Shown in pieces: positions 8,661-18,253 of a stretch of 64,000 nucleotides of DNA (position 1 is the stretch's first letter; every line of letters starts with the position of its first letter). Made by a program: the position numbers and the translations under genes. The notes beneath the pieces were generated by a model, which was not told the origin of the DNA, ran no database searches, and worked only from the letters and a program-made list of their open reading frames with translations. The DNA is from Microlunatus phosphovorus NM-1. Lineage in GTDB: Bacteria > Actinomycetota > Actinomycetes > Propionibacteriales > Propionibacteriaceae. The stretch covers positions 496,001 to 560,000 of the forward strand of contig NC_015635.1 of assembly GCF_000270245.1 (NCBI RefSeq). Reading direction: 5' to 3'.

Positions 8661-9523
8661 GGCTGGGGGTCGTGGCCGGCGACGTACTCCTTGCTCGCTT
8701 TGACGAATCCGTCAGGGCACACCACGCCGCCGAGGTAGACCGCGTCGTAGGCCTTCTCCGGCAGCTTGGCGCTCACCCGATAGCCGGGCTGGTCGTGGGC
8801 CGGGATTTCGATCTCTTCACGTTCACCGTCGGCGAGGACGGTCAGCCGGAACCGCACCTCGCAGGACTGGCGCGCTGTCGACGCGGTCGCGATGAGAACT
8901 TGCTGCTCACCCTGAGCCAACGAGATCGTGCGGGCGGGGAAGAACGCGGTCGGCCAACCGTCAGAGCCGCGGTAGGTCCCGGCGCCGCCACCGTCGAGAT
9001 CGAAGTCGATCCGCACCGAGTCATCGCTTCCCGCGGGCGGGTCCTTGAACAAGGCGCCGGCCAACGGCGTGGTGCAGGTGGCCGCTGGAACCATGTCGAT
9101 GATGCGTACCGGGTCCTTGCGGTTGCCGGCCAGGACGAATTGGGCGAGTACGGTGCCGACCGGGACCCCACCTCTCGCCTCCAACCAGGCCGTCGGATCG
9201 GATTGGTCGTTCAGCGTGGCCAGATCGTCCTTGCCGAACGACGTGCTGGCAGGGAAGACGACAGAATCTCCGACTTCGTCCGAGTGGAACGCGCTGGCAT
9301 CGAGCACCTCGACCGCTGGACCATGCTGGACGATCGGGTCGAGGAGGCGGTTGAAGGTCGGCACCAGCGCATTGGTGAGCGTTGCTCCCAGAGCAGCGAC
9401 CACGATGCCGGTGAGCCAGACGATCGGCCGGCGTGCCAGCGACCGTGCGGCCCTCGGTGATGTCGACGCCGATGCGGGCGGCTCGGACGGTTTCTGGTCC
9501 GGCGGGTTCTGCTCGCGAGCCAT
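8651..9523 (-). CDS. Single-pass membrane-anchored protein, unknown
   Basis: A 290-residue protein. The first 33 residues are a Pro/Ser-rich cytoplasmic tail, a membrane segment spans about 34-52 (IVWLTGIVVAALGATLTNAL), and about 235 residues lie outside. The extracellular part has no family motif I recognise. It ends with a cysteine-containing tail (VCPDGFVKASKEYVAGHDPQPC) that could form a disulfide. It is the first gene of a two-gene unit with the lipoprotein. Confidence 0.65.
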   Translation of the reverse strand: MAREQNPPDQKPSEPPASASTSPRAARSLARRPIVWLTGIVVAALGATLTNALVPTFNRLLDPIVQHGPAVEVLDASAFHSDEVGDSVVFPASTSFGKDDLATLNDQSDPTAWLEARGGVPVGTVLAQFVLAGNRKDPVRIIDMVPAATCTTPLAGALFKDPPAGSDDSVRIDFDLDGGGAGTYRGSDGWPTAFFPARTISLAQGEQQVLIATASTARQSCEVRFRLTVLADGEREEIEIPAHDQPGYRVSAKLPEKAYDAVYLGGVVCPDGFVKASKEYVAGHDPQPCR

Positions 9524-9668
9524 GATCCCTCCCGCCGCCGAGCGTAGCGGCGCTCGGCCCGGCGGGGGAGTGGTTCGCCGGGACTGGATGAATACCGATG
9601 AAGCTGGTAGCGAACTGGCGGCTCGCGTCTACTCACGGTACGCAAAGTGTCACCGAACGGTACAGAAG

Positions 9669-9804
9669 TGTCACTTTATGTGACAATCTCGACTGGGCGG
9701 CGGCTGTCTTTTGTACTTCAGGCGGGTGAAGGTGGGTGGCTGCACGGGTAAATCTCGGCGGTTCGAACGATAATCTACAAAAAGTTACAGTATCACTGTA
9801 ACTT
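9669..9804. promoter_or_regulatory. Dyads in the AT-rich leader of the AlbA/ATPase gene
   Basis: The 298-bp gap 9524-9821 holds no gene. It contains the direct repeat AAGTGTCA at 9645 and 9666, the dyad TGTCAC-TTTAT-GTGACA at 9669-9685, and a perfect ten-bp-arm dyad AAGTTACAGT-ATC-ACTGTAACTT at 9782-9804. The last ends 17 bp before the ATG at 9822 and so would block its promoter. The region is clearly AT-richer than its neighbours. Autoregulation by the downstream DNA-binding protein is plausible. Confidence 0.55.
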
Positions 9805-9821
9805 CGGTGTAGCATGCAGCT

Positions 9822-11594
9822 ATGGCTTGGTCTGGCGACGAACTACAAGATCTGATTTTGGCTCTCCGTCAACATGGCGGCGACATGACCGAGGTTGAGG
9901 TCAAGCTCGGGTCTGGGGGCTGTCCCCAACTCGGGCCGACGCTGTGCGCTTTCGGCAACATGCCTAATGGCGGGACGGTTCTCGTGGGCTTGGACGAACA
10001 CCATGATTTTGCGGTCGTCGGCGTAGCCGATCCATCCCTGATCGAGGCCGGCATCGCTGCCCAGGCCCGAACTGCCGTGGTGCCACCGGTTCAGGTCTCC
10101 TTTGAGGAAGCTGACGTCGACGATGTCACTTTAGTGATCGCCACGGTCTACCCGATCCCCTCCAATCACCGTCCTTGCCGTCACCAGGGTCGCGCGTACC
10201 TGCGCCAAGCCGATGGTGACTACGTGATGAGCGAGCAGGAGATTCAGCAGATTCTCGCGATGCGGGAGCGTCCACGCCATGATGCCGTGGTCGTGGATGC
10301 GACGTCGCTCGCGGACCTTGAATCCGATCTTTTGGGTCCTTTCCTCACCCAGGCTCGGGCCACTTCGCGCCGGCTGGCCGATCAGCCGGATGCTGAGGTC
10401 CTGCGGCGCAAAGGGGTGCTCGCGCCGGATGGAACTCGATTGACTCTGGCCGGGCTCTACGCATTGGGTAGCTATCCGCAGGAGTTTGAGCCAAGTCTGT
10501 CGATCACGGCTGCTGTTCAGTTGGACTCGCGGGACGGTGAGCGTACGCGGGACCTCGTGCACCTTGACGGGCCCTTGCCGGCACTGCTTGATTCTGCGAT
10601 GGAATGGGTGCTCCGAAACACTCAGACTACGGTCCGATTCGATCTGGACGGGCACGGGCGTGACGTTGCCGAGATCCCGATGGTCGCCGTGCGTGAGCTC
10701 ATCGCCAATGCGCTCGTGCACCGGGACTTGGGAGCACATACCCAGGGCAAACGGGTAGAGATCAGACTGACTGGCGAAACTCTCATCATCACGAATCCCG
10801 GTGGTCTCTACGGGGTCAGTCGCGAGCAGTTGGGCAAGCCCGGCGGCAAATCGGCGGTCAACGAGTTCCTGTACGACATCTGCAAGCTGACTCGTACCCC
10901 CAGTGGGTCGCGGGTCATCGAGGGCGAAGGCGGAGGAATCCGCGAAGTGCAGCGCGAGCTTCGAGCCGCGAATATGCGACCTCCGACCTTCATAGACGCG
11001 GGCGTCAGATTCACGGTTCTGTTGCCGCGACATTCCCTTCTGCCTCCCCCCGACGTGAGGTGGCTCGGCAGCGTGGATCCTGACGGAGATCTGACTGACG
11101 TACAACGGCGGATCCTGGTCGGGATGAGACATGGCGAGCAGTGGACCAACAGCCGAGTGCGCGAGGAGTTCGCTCCGATCGACTCGCGGGAGGCGCGTGC
11201 GAGCCTTCAGGATCTGGTTACGCGTGGCCTCGCGGTGGCTAGTGGTGAGCGAGGACAGACCTCGTACGGGGCTCTTGCAGAGGGCCGCGTGGATGATCTC
11301 GAACAGGTGCCGCGGGTTGTCATCAAGAGCCCGAGTGGAGGAGACCCGCAGTCGGGTGAACAAGACTCGCTCTTTGACACCTCGCAACCATTGGCCGAGT
11401 TGAGTCGCAACGCACCGGACGTCTGGGTCGCGCTCGAAAGCGGTCCACGGACGGCAGTCGCGCTGTCCGATGAGACTGGCTTGTCGCTCCGTCAGGTTCG
11501 GTACGCGTTAGGGGCGTTGGTGGAGTCCGGACGCGTCGCCGTCGATGGTGGACAAGGTCGACCTGGCACGACCTACCGTCGAACCCGCGGCTAG
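9822..11594 (+). CDS. AlbA_2/Schlafen-type DNA-binding protein with ATPase-like domain
   Basis: A 590-residue protein of the COG2865 type. The N-terminal AlbA_2 domain shows EVEVKLG and [17 protein letters not shown] (residues about 27-70). A GHKL-like ATPase segment follows, with [15 protein letters not shown] near residue 292 and the glycine-rich [13 protein letters not shown] near 367. The C-terminus has winged-helix-like segments ([23 protein letters not shown]). Family members are poorly understood regulators; some sit in defence or mobile contexts. Codon use and base composition are AT-richer than the neighbours, suggesting later acquisition. A strong dyad precedes the gene. Confidence 0.85.
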   Translation: MAWSGDELQDLILALRQHGGDMTEVEVKLGSGGCPQLGPTLCAFGNMPNGGTVLVGLDEHHDFAVVGVADPSLIEAGIAAQARTAVVPPVQVSFEEADVDDVTLVIATVYPIPSNHRPCRHQGRAYLRQADGDYVMSEQEIQQILAMRERPRHDAVVVDATSLADLESDLLGPFLTQARATSRRLADQPDAEVLRRKGVLAPDGTRLTLAGLYALGSYPQEFEPSLSITAAVQLDSRDGERTRDLVHLDGPLPALLDSAMEWVLRNTQTTVRFDLDGHGRDVAEIPMVAVRELIANALVHRDLGAHTQGKRVEIRLTGETLIITNPGGLYGVSREQLGKPGGKSAVNEFLYDICKLTRTPSGSRVIEGEGGGIREVQRELRAANMRPPTFIDAGVRFTVLLPRHSLLPPPDVRWLGSVDPDGDLTDVQRRILVGMRHGEQWTNSRVREEFAPIDSREARASLQDLVTRGLAVASGERGQTSYGALAEGRVDDLEQVPRVVIKSPSGGDPQSGEQDSLFDTSQPLAELSRNAPDVWVALESGPRTAVALSDETGLSLRQVRYALGALVESGRVAVDGGQGRPGTTYRRTRG

Positions 11595-11604
11595 CGTTGG
11601 CCAG

Positions 11605-13791
11605 GTGACCGACCATGAGCCGAGTGAGATTAGCTACGACGAGCAGTTCTATCCGGCCCGACCACGCCGGCTGCGTCCTCGTGCTCGGCTCCGGCTGTTC
11701 ACGCGTCGGCCCAAGGAGCAGATCGGCAAGCCGGTCGGTGACAACGAGCACTACGTCTCCTGGCTGACCGACCAGTCGATGCTCGCCGACGCGACCGAGT
11801 TCGCGCGCAAATTCGCCGGCCAGGGCAGCATGTGGCAGAACCCGTTCGCCAACCCGGACCCACGGGCCGCGATCGAGAAGACCTCGGTGTGGTTCACCGC
11901 GTACCCGATTTCCATGATCACCAAGCCGGGCACTTCCTTTCTCGGCACGCTCGGTGACCCCGAGCTGTGGAGTGCCTTCCAGGCCATCGGGATCGATGGT
12001 CTGCACACCGGACCGGTGAAGAAGGCCGGTGGGCTGGACGGCTGGAACGCGACCCCCAGCGTCGACGGCCACTTCGACCGGATCAGCACCCAGATCGACG
12101 ACCTGTTCGGCACCGAGGACGAGTTCCGAGCGATGTGCGAGGTCGCCACGGTGCACGACGGCACGGTGATCGATGACATCGTCCCTGGTCACACCGGCAA
12201 GGGCGCCGACTTCCGGTTGGCGGAGATGAAGGTCGGCGATTATCCGGGCATCTTCCACATGGTCGAGATCCCCGAGGACGACTGGAAACTGTTGCCGCGC
12301 GTGCCACGCGGTCGAGACTCGGTCAACCTCGACGCCGACGCCGAGCGGCGGCTGCAGCAGGCCGGCTACATCATCGGTCGGCTGCAACGGGTGATCTTCT
12401 ACGACCCCGGCATCAAGGACACCAACTGGAGCGCCACGGCTCCGGTCCTCGGGCCGGATGGCGTCGAGCGGCGCTGGGTCTATCTGCACTACTTCAAGGA
12501 GGGCCAGCCGTCCATCAACTGGCTCGATCCATCCTTTGCCGGGATGCGGCTGGTGATCGGCGATGCGCTGCACTCGCTCGGGGACCTCGGCAGCGGGGCA
12601 CTGCGGTTGGATGCCAACGGTTTCCTCGGCGTGGAGCGCAACACCGACGACTCGCCGGCCTGGTCCGAGGGCCATCCGCTGTCGGAAGCGGCCAACCAGC
12701 TGATCGCCAGCATGGTCCGCAAGGTGGGTGGTTTTACCTTCCAGGAGCTCAACCTGTCCATCGACGACATCGCTCGCGGATCTGCGCGTGGGGCCGATCT
12801 GTCGTACGACTTCGTCACCCGGCCCGCCTATCACCACTCGCTGGCCACGGGGGACACCGAGTTCCTGCGGTTGACCATGCACCTGGCGGCCGGCCTCGGG
12901 GTGGAGCCCGTTTCGCTGGTGCATGCGCTGCAGAACCACGACGAGATGACCTATGAGCTGGTGCACTTCGCCGCGGTGCACTCAGCCGAGCTGTTCACCT
13001 TCCGGGGGGAGGAGATCACCGGTTCGGCGCTGGCCGAGCTCATCCGCAGTGAGCTGATCGAGCGGCTGACGGGGGAGGCCGGGCCGTACAACGCGACCTT
13101 CACTCAGAACGGCATCGCGTCCACCACGGCGACGATCATCGCTGCGTCGCTGGGCATCACCGAGATCGACGATCTGTCGGTCGACCAGGTCGAGTCGATC
13201 AAGAACGCGCACCTGCTGCTGGCCATGTTCAATGCCTGGCAGCCGGGCGTCTTCGCCTTGTCCGGATGGGATCTGGTCGGTGCCTTGACCCTCGACCGCA
13301 AGCAGGTCGCCGCGCTCGTCGCCTCCGGCGACACCCGCTGGATCCACCGGTCGGCGTACGACCTGATGGACTATCGCCCCGATGCGACCGAGTCGACCTC
13401 GAAGATGCCTCGCGGTCGGAGTCTGTATGGCACGCTGCCCGACCAGCTGGCCGATCCCGACTCCTTCGCCTCGAAACTGGCCGCGATCCTGCGGGTCCGC
13501 AGCCAGTTCGGGCTGGCGACCGGGACCCAGCTGGACGTGCCTCGGGTGTCGCATCGTTCGATGCTGGTGATGGTGCATCAGCTCGACATCGGCAAGCAGA
13601 TCACGGTGCTCAACTTCTCTGCCGAGCCCATCTCGGGCACGGTACGGTCCAAGCATCTGCCGCCCGGGTCCGTTGTGGTGGACATGGTCAGCGGCATTCA
13701 GGTGGGCGAGGTCGATGACCTGTACAGCTTCGCCATCTCACTCGACCCGCACGAAGGGCTCACGCTGCTGGTCGGCGAGCCCGATGAGTAG
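11605..13791 (+). CDS. GH13 alpha-amylase-family enzyme, trehalose-synthase-like
   Basis: A 728-residue glycoside hydrolase family 13 protein. The catalytic set is readable: nucleophile Asp336 in ALRLDANGF, acid/base Glu381 in FTFQELN and the third Asp446 in QNHDEM, plus a region I variant [11 protein letters not shown]. The C-terminus looks like the small beta-domain of the fold. It does not look like the standard TreS or GlgE sequences; it may belong to a minor GH13 subfamily with trehalose-synthase or transglucosidase annotation. The start chosen is GTG 11605, just after the previous stop; an earlier in-frame start at 11545 would overlap that gene. Its 3' end overlaps the convergent TetR gene by 54 bp. 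Confidence 0.85.
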   Translation: MTDHEPSEISYDEQFYPARPRRLRPRARLRLFTRRPKEQIGKPVGDNEHYVSWLTDQSMLADATEFARKFAGQGSMWQNPFANPDPRAAIEKTSVWFTAYPISMITKPGTSFLGTLGDPELWSAFQAIGIDGLHTGPVKKAGGLDGWNATPSVDGHFDRISTQIDDLFGTEDEFRAMCEVATVHDGTVIDDIVPGHTGKGADFRLAEMKVGDYPGIFHMVEIPEDDWKLLPRVPRGRDSVNLDADAERRLQQAGYIIGRLQRVIFYDPGIKDTNWSATAPVLGPDGVERRWVYLHYFKEGQPSINWLDPSFAGMRLVIGDALHSLGDLGSGALRLDANGFLGVERNTDDSPAWSEGHPLSEAANQLIASMVRKVGGFTFQELNLSIDDIARGSARGADLSYDFVTRPAYHHSLATGDTEFLRLTMHLAAGLGVEPVSLVHALQNHDEMTYELVHFAAVHSAELFTFRGEEITGSALAELIRSELIERLTGEAGPYNATFTQNGIASTTATIIAASLGITEIDDLSVDQVESIKNAHLLLAMFNAWQPGVFALSGWDLVGALTLDRKQVAALVASGDTRWIHRSAYDLMDYRPDATESTSKMPRGRSLYGTLPDQLADPDSFASKLAAILRVRSQFGLATGTQLDVPRVSHRSMLVMVHQLDIGKQITVLNFSAEPISGTVRSKHLPPGSVVVDMVSGIQVGEVDDLYSFAISLDPHEGLTLLVGEPDE

Positions 13792-14361
13792 CGGCAGCGC
13801 CACCTCGTCGACGATGCCGACGATGATGTCGTCGGGGATCGGCGCGCCGGCGAAGAGGAATTGTTGGCGCAGCATGGCCGGCCCGGCGTCCAGCCGACGA
13901 GGCGTCACGGCGTTGGCGTCGACCTCGCCGCGGTCCACCGCACGCTGCACGACCGTCTCCAGCGCCCGTCGTGCGCTGTGCTGTGAGCGGCTCCGGATCT
14001 CCAAGGTGCGAGCTGGATCGGGCAGCACTTCCGCCAGCAGACCGCGGAGAGCCTCGCCGGCGGGCCCGGCCAGGACCTCGGCGATCGCCCGGAACAGGCT
14101 GATCAGGTCGCCGCGGAGGTCGCCGGTGTCGGGCGCATCGCTGGCGTCTGGCATCAGGGCATGGGCCAAGTCGGCGACCAACTCGGCACGGCTCGGCCAG
14201 CGGCTGTACACAGAGGCCTTGCTGGCCCGTGCTCGCTGCGCGACGCGCTCCATGCTCAGGTTCCCGTAGCCGACCTCGGTCAGCTCTGCCAAGGCGGCCT
14301 CGCGGATCGCCTCTTCCAAGACGATTCCCCGTCGCCGCGGCCCGCTTCGGTGGTCGATCAT
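13738..14361 (-). CDS. TetR family regulator of the exporter/phosphotransferase operon
   Basis: A 207-residue regulator. The helix-turn-helix lies near residues 38-70 ([26 protein letters not shown]), and the C-terminal domain is of the TetR_C_16 kind. Its ATG overlaps the stop of the phosphotransferase-like gene by ATGA, so it is the last gene of a three-gene operon (MFS, phosphotransferase-like, TetR). It probably controls that operon from the pseudo-palindrome at 18120-18142. Its 3' end overlaps the GH13 gene by 54 bp. Confidence 0.9.
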   Translation of the reverse strand: MIDHRSGPRRRGIVLEEAIREAALAELTEVGYGNLSMERVAQRARASKASVYSRWPSRAELVADLAHALMPDASDAPDTGDLRGDLISLFRAIAEVLAGPAGEALRGLLAEVLPDPARTLEIRSRSQHSARRALETVVQRAVDRGEVDANAVTPRRLDAGPAMLRQQFLFAGAPIPDDIIVGIVDEVALPLLIGLADQQREPFVRVE

Positions 14362-16727
14362 CGCAGCGGCTCCTGGTCCAGCACGAGGCCGGCGCCACCA
14401 TCGACCACCACTCGCTGGCCGTCACTGAGCTGTCGTGTTCCGGTCACAGTGCCCATGATCGTCGGTAGCCCGTACTCACGGGCCACGATCGCCGCGTGCG
14501 ATCCGGGCCCACCGGTATCCACCACGACGGCTGCGGCGCGACTGAACAACGGCGTCCACGCGGGATTTGTGTAGGGGCAGACCAAGATCTCACCTGGCAG
14601 CAGGCTCGTGAACTCTTCGGGTCCGCGGATGACACGCACCGGTCCGCTGGCGCGTCCGCCGCCAGCGGGTGTGCCGCGCACCAGGGCCCCCTCCGTTGAT
14701 GGCTTCCCGGAGACCAGGCCAGGATCGATCAGCGGTACGCCGGTCATCTCCTCGCGTTTGGCGGCGCGGGCCCGCATCAGGTCGCGCAGCGTTGTCCGGG
14801 CATCCTGATCGAGCGCGTTCAGGTTGGGAATCGACTCCAGCTCGGCCAAGCGCAGGTGGTAGACGTCCTCGGGCTCGTCGAGCACCCCCGCGCCGACCAG
14901 TCGACGGCCGATCTCCAACAGCGCTGCTCGGAGGATCGGCAGGGGCCGAATGAACTCGGCGTGGCTGTCTTCCCGGAATCCCATCCCGGCTCGCGCGGCC
15001 GCAGCCCACTGCCCGACCCGGCCACTCAGGCGTTCCCCTTCGGATCTGGTCGGCTGCGCCGGCGCGGTTGCGGCGGCCTGTGCGATCACCAGCTGCAGGA
15101 CCATCTCCGGACACTCGGCCCAGGTGGGCTGACTCGCGAGGATGGGGCTCACCGTCTCCCGATGCCCGTACGTGCTGAGGTAGTCCTCGAATGCGGTCGC
15201 GAACTCGGGAAACTCGCCCAATCCGTCCAGTCCGCCGGTCAGTGCGTCGCGCAGATCAGGATCGTCACGAACCCGCGCGGCCAGCATCTCGAGCCCCCGA
15301 TTGGCCTGGGCGGTCAGCGTGTCGGCTCCAACGATCAGCGGACCGAGGAGGCTGCGGTGGCGCAGCACGATGAGCGCGAGGTAGAGCCGGGCGACCGCGA
15401 GGGCTGCGCCCGGCAGGTAGTCGATCCGGAGCTCGAAGACGGGATCGATCCGACTCATCGCCGCGTGGGGCAGCCGGACGAGTTCCGGCCAGTCCAGCAC
15501 CGTCGGGTCGCGTCGGGCGAGGTCGTCAACGGCGGCCCGGAACTCGGCGTACCGCGGATCTTCCCGCCACCGAGCCGGGTCATAGTGCGCCGCACGCCGC
15601 AGCAATCGGTAGGGGGCACGCAGGATGCCGAGCGTGAGCTGTGGAGACGGGGGGACGAAGCGGGTCACCACGCCCTCCTCCTCGATCAGCAGGCGGTCGA
15701 AGAGATCCTGGACACCGACGAAGCGGGTGAGCCTGGCCATCCAGCCGACCGGTCCGTGCGGAATCCAGGTCGTCATGTCGATCGGGTACGGCCGGACCGG
15801 CAGCATCTCCAGGACCACCGCGGCAAGCTTGCGCTGGAGTCTGCCCAACCGGACTGGCGGGGGCGGTAGGGCGGTCATCGATCGCGTCTGGACGATCGAC
15901 ACACGATCGCCCACGATGGCCCACTCGATGTCCTGCGAACCGCCGAAGTGCCGGGTCACGTCCCGAGCGACGGAGGCCAGCTTCCGGAGGCGGTCATCGG
16001 ACAGCAGCCGGCCGGTGGAGTCGGTGCTGGCCTCCAACAGCTGGCCGGCCAGATCCAGCAGATAGTGGTCCGGTGTGACGGAGCCCGAGACCACCGCGTC
16101 GCCGAGACCGCGGCCGGCGTCGATCGAGATCTGGTCCCGAGCTCCGGTCACCGGGTTGGCGGTGAACATCACGCCCGCGACCTCGGCGGGCACCATCACC
16201 TGCATGACGACGGCGATCCGCACTTCAGCCGGCGCAATCCGGCGCCGTCGCCGGTAGGCGACGGCGCGCTCGGACCACAGCGATGCCCAGCATCGGCGGG
16301 TGGCGTCGATGACCTGGGGCAGGCCGACCACGTCCAGTTCGCTGTCCTGTTGCCCGGCGAACGTCGCCCCCGGCAGATCCTCCGCGGTCGCGCTCGATCG
16401 AACGGCCACCGGGCCACTCCCCAGTCGTGCGTACGCGGTCGCGATCTGCTCTGCCAATCCGGGTGGCAGGTCGATGCCTGCCACCCGGTTGCGGAATTCC
16501 TCCGGGTCGTTCTCGGCGGCATCTGGCACAGACAGCCTGGCATCCTCCAACGCGGCGCCGTATGCATCGGTGGTGATCACGAACCCGTCGGGGACATCGA
16601 TGGCGGCTTTGATCAGCTCGCCCAAGTTGGCGGCCTTGCCGCCGACCAGCGGAAGGTCGGCGGCACCGACCTTCGACAGCGGCAACACCCAGCAGTGACT
16701 GGGTCGGGCAGACCTCGGGGTGGTCAT
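14358..16727 (-). CDS. PEP synthase/rifampin phosphotransferase-like enzyme
   Basis: A 789-residue protein with the rifampin-phosphotransferase (RPH) layout. The ATP-grasp PPDK N-domain has LVGGKAANLGELI near residue 28, AVRSSATAEDLPGATFAGQ near 110 and DIEWAI near 285. A variable middle domain follows, then the swivelling phospho-histidine domain with His744 in GGPGSHAAIVAREYG. RPH enzymes use the beta-phosphate of ATP to phosphorylate and inactivate rifamycins; homologues act on other substrates. No separate PEP-binding barrel domain is present, which argues against true PEP synthase. It overlaps the MFS gene (ATGA), so efflux and modification appear coupled. Confidence 0.8.
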   Translation of the reverse strand: MTTPRSARPSHCWVLPLSKVGAADLPLVGGKAANLGELIKAAIDVPDGFVITTDAYGAALEDARLSVPDAAENDPEEFRNRVAGIDLPPGLAEQIATAYARLGSGPVAVRSSATAEDLPGATFAGQQDSELDVVGLPQVIDATRRCWASLWSERAVAYRRRRRIAPAEVRIAVVMQVMVPAEVAGVMFTANPVTGARDQISIDAGRGLGDAVVSGSVTPDHYLLDLAGQLLEASTDSTGRLLSDDRLRKLASVARDVTRHFGGSQDIEWAIVGDRVSIVQTRSMTALPPPPVRLGRLQRKLAAVVLEMLPVRPYPIDMTTWIPHGPVGWMARLTRFVGVQDLFDRLLIEEEGVVTRFVPPSPQLTLGILRAPYRLLRRAAHYDPARWREDPRYAEFRAAVDDLARRDPTVLDWPELVRLPHAAMSRIDPVFELRIDYLPGAALAVARLYLALIVLRHRSLLGPLIVGADTLTAQANRGLEMLAARVRDDPDLRDALTGGLDGLGEFPEFATAFEDYLSTYGHRETVSPILASQPTWAECPEMVLQLVIAQAAATAPAQPTRSEGERLSGRVGQWAAAARAGMGFREDSHAEFIRPLPILRAALLEIGRRLVGAGVLDEPEDVYHLRLAELESIPNLNALDQDARTTLRDLMRARAAKREEMTGVPLIDPGLVSGKPSTEGALVRGTPAGGGRASGPVRVIRGPEEFTSLLPGEILVCPYTNPAWTPLFSRAAAVVVDTGGPGSHAAIVAREYGLPTIMGTVTGTRQLSDGQRVVVDGGAGLVLDQEPLR

Positions 16728-18106
16728 GGCGTCTCCTTCACGTACGCGGTCTCGCGGAGCGGCAAGACGGGGAGGGCGAGGGTGAGAACGAAGGCCAGTG
16801 CCAGCACTGGTGCCATGGAGCCCAGCATGATCGGCATGCGAGTGGCCAGGGTCGCGGCCGTTGCCGCGCCAGTCGGAATCACCGCGGTGCCGACCACAGC
16901 CACCCCGAGCGAGGCGCCGATCTGGCGCAGGAAGGTCACCGACGAGGTAGCGACGCCCAGATCGGCGTGGTCGGTGGCATTCTGGGCGACAAGCACCATC
17001 ACCTGCATCACCAGTCCGATGCCGACGCCGATCATCACCAGCACGATCGGCAGTGCTGGGACGGAGCCTCGGGCGAGGACCAGAGCAAGCGCGGCCATCC
17101 CGAGCGCTGCGAGCGCGGTCCCAACGACCGGATACAGCTTGTAGTGGCCGGTGCGGGTGATCAGGCGTCCGGATCCGACCGTACCGATCAGCACGCCCGC
17201 CAGCAGCGCGGTCAACAGCAAGCCGGCCTTCGCGGCGCCGGCTCCGGTAATGACCTGAAGGTAGGTCGGCAGATAGCCGATCACTCCGAACAGTGCAAAG
17301 CCGATCAGGAAGCTCACCGCCACGGGGATGGTGAAGCCGCGCTGTCGGAACAGCCGCAGCGGCAGGACGGGGTCGGCTGCTCTGCGGGCGGCGAGCAACC
17401 AGATGATCAGACCGATGACGGCCGGCGCGGTGAAGACCAGTTGTCGTGTCGCGCCGATCAGGACCAGACCGGCGACGGCAACAGCCAGGCCGAGCGCGCC
17501 CGCGTAGTCGATGCGGAGGTGGTTCTTCGGACGTGGCAATCGGAGCGTGAGACCGACGGTGACCACAGCCATCAGCCCGAGCGGGACGTAGCAGGCGAAG
17601 ATCGCCCGCCAACCCCAGAGCTCGATGACGAGCCCACCGAGCAGTGGCCCGCCGACGGCTGCGACCACGTACACCGCACCGATGTAGCCCAGATAGCGGC
17701 CGCGCTCGCGGGGGCTGATGATTTCGCCGATGATCGCTTGAACGCCGACCGAGAGCCCGCCTCCACCCAGCCCTTGCACGGCACGGAAACCGGCGAGTTG
17801 AACCATCGAATGAGCGAATCCGCAGGCGATCGCCCCGACGACGAACAGGGTGATGGCGCCGAGCAGGGCCGGCTTGCGGCCGAATCGATCTCCCAGTTTG
17901 CCCTGGATCGGCATCGTCATGGTGGCGGCCAGGAGGTACGCCGTGACGACGAGCGGGATCCGATCCAGGCCGCCCAGGTCATCCGCCACGGCGGGTAGCG
18001 CAGGGGTGAGGGCGGTCATGTCGACGGCACCCAGGAACATCGCGAGCAGCAGGCCCGGCAGTTGGGCCCGGACCGACCGTGTCCTGCGTACAGGGGCTGA
18101 GGCCAT
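16724..18106 (-). CDS. MFS drug transporter (DHA2-like)
   Basis: A 460-residue, 12-14 helix major facilitator. It has GKLGDRFGRKPALL as the cytoplasmic loop motif A near residue 60, and RAVQGLGGGGLSVG and GPLLGGLV further on. The ATG at 18106 has AAGGA nine bases upstream, which decides the start over an earlier ATG. It heads the operon with the RPH-like enzyme and TetR and is expected to export the same class of toxic compound. The substrate is unknown. Confidence 0.9.
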   Translation of the reverse strand: MASAPVRRTRSVRAQLPGLLLAMFLGAVDMTALTPALPAVADDLGGLDRIPLVVTAYLLAATMTMPIQGKLGDRFGRKPALLGAITLFVVGAIACGFAHSMVQLAGFRAVQGLGGGGLSVGVQAIIGEIISPRERGRYLGYIGAVYVVAAVGGPLLGGLVIELWGWRAIFACYVPLGLMAVVTVGLTLRLPRPKNHLRIDYAGALGLAVAVAGLVLIGATRQLVFTAPAVIGLIIWLLAARRAADPVLPLRLFRQRGFTIPVAVSFLIGFALFGVIGYLPTYLQVITGAGAAKAGLLLTALLAGVLIGTVGSGRLITRTGHYKLYPVVGTALAALGMAALALVLARGSVPALPIVLVMIGVGIGLVMQVMVLVAQNATDHADLGVATSSVTFLRQIGASLGVAVVGTAVIPTGAATAATLATRMPIMLGSMAPVLALAFVLTLALPVLPLRETAYVKETP

Positions 18107-18119
18107 GGCGACGTCCTTA

Positions 18120-18142
18120 ATAGAGAACGATACGTACTCTAT
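18120..18142. promoter_or_regulatory. Operator-like pseudo-palindrome before the MFS operon
   Basis: ATAGAG and CTCTAT form the ends of a 23-bp near-palindrome with inner ACG/CGT matches, 14 bp upstream of the MFS start. The size and symmetry are those of a TetR operator. The TetR encoded at the end of the operon is the likely ligand-responsive binder. Confidence 0.55.
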
Positions 18143-18253
18143 CATCGAGTCTGCTCGGTAGGCGGTCAAGGGAGGGCATCCGATGTTCGGAATCCTCACC
18201 CGTACCGGAGCCCTCTCCGGACGGTGGCCTGTTCTGGGTGATTTGATCAACCC

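Noticed and set aside
14358-16727. Calling this gene PEP synthase (ppsA)
   Set aside because: The C-terminal PEP-binding barrel domain is absent and the phospho-His domain is C-terminal, which fits the rifampin-phosphotransferase layout.
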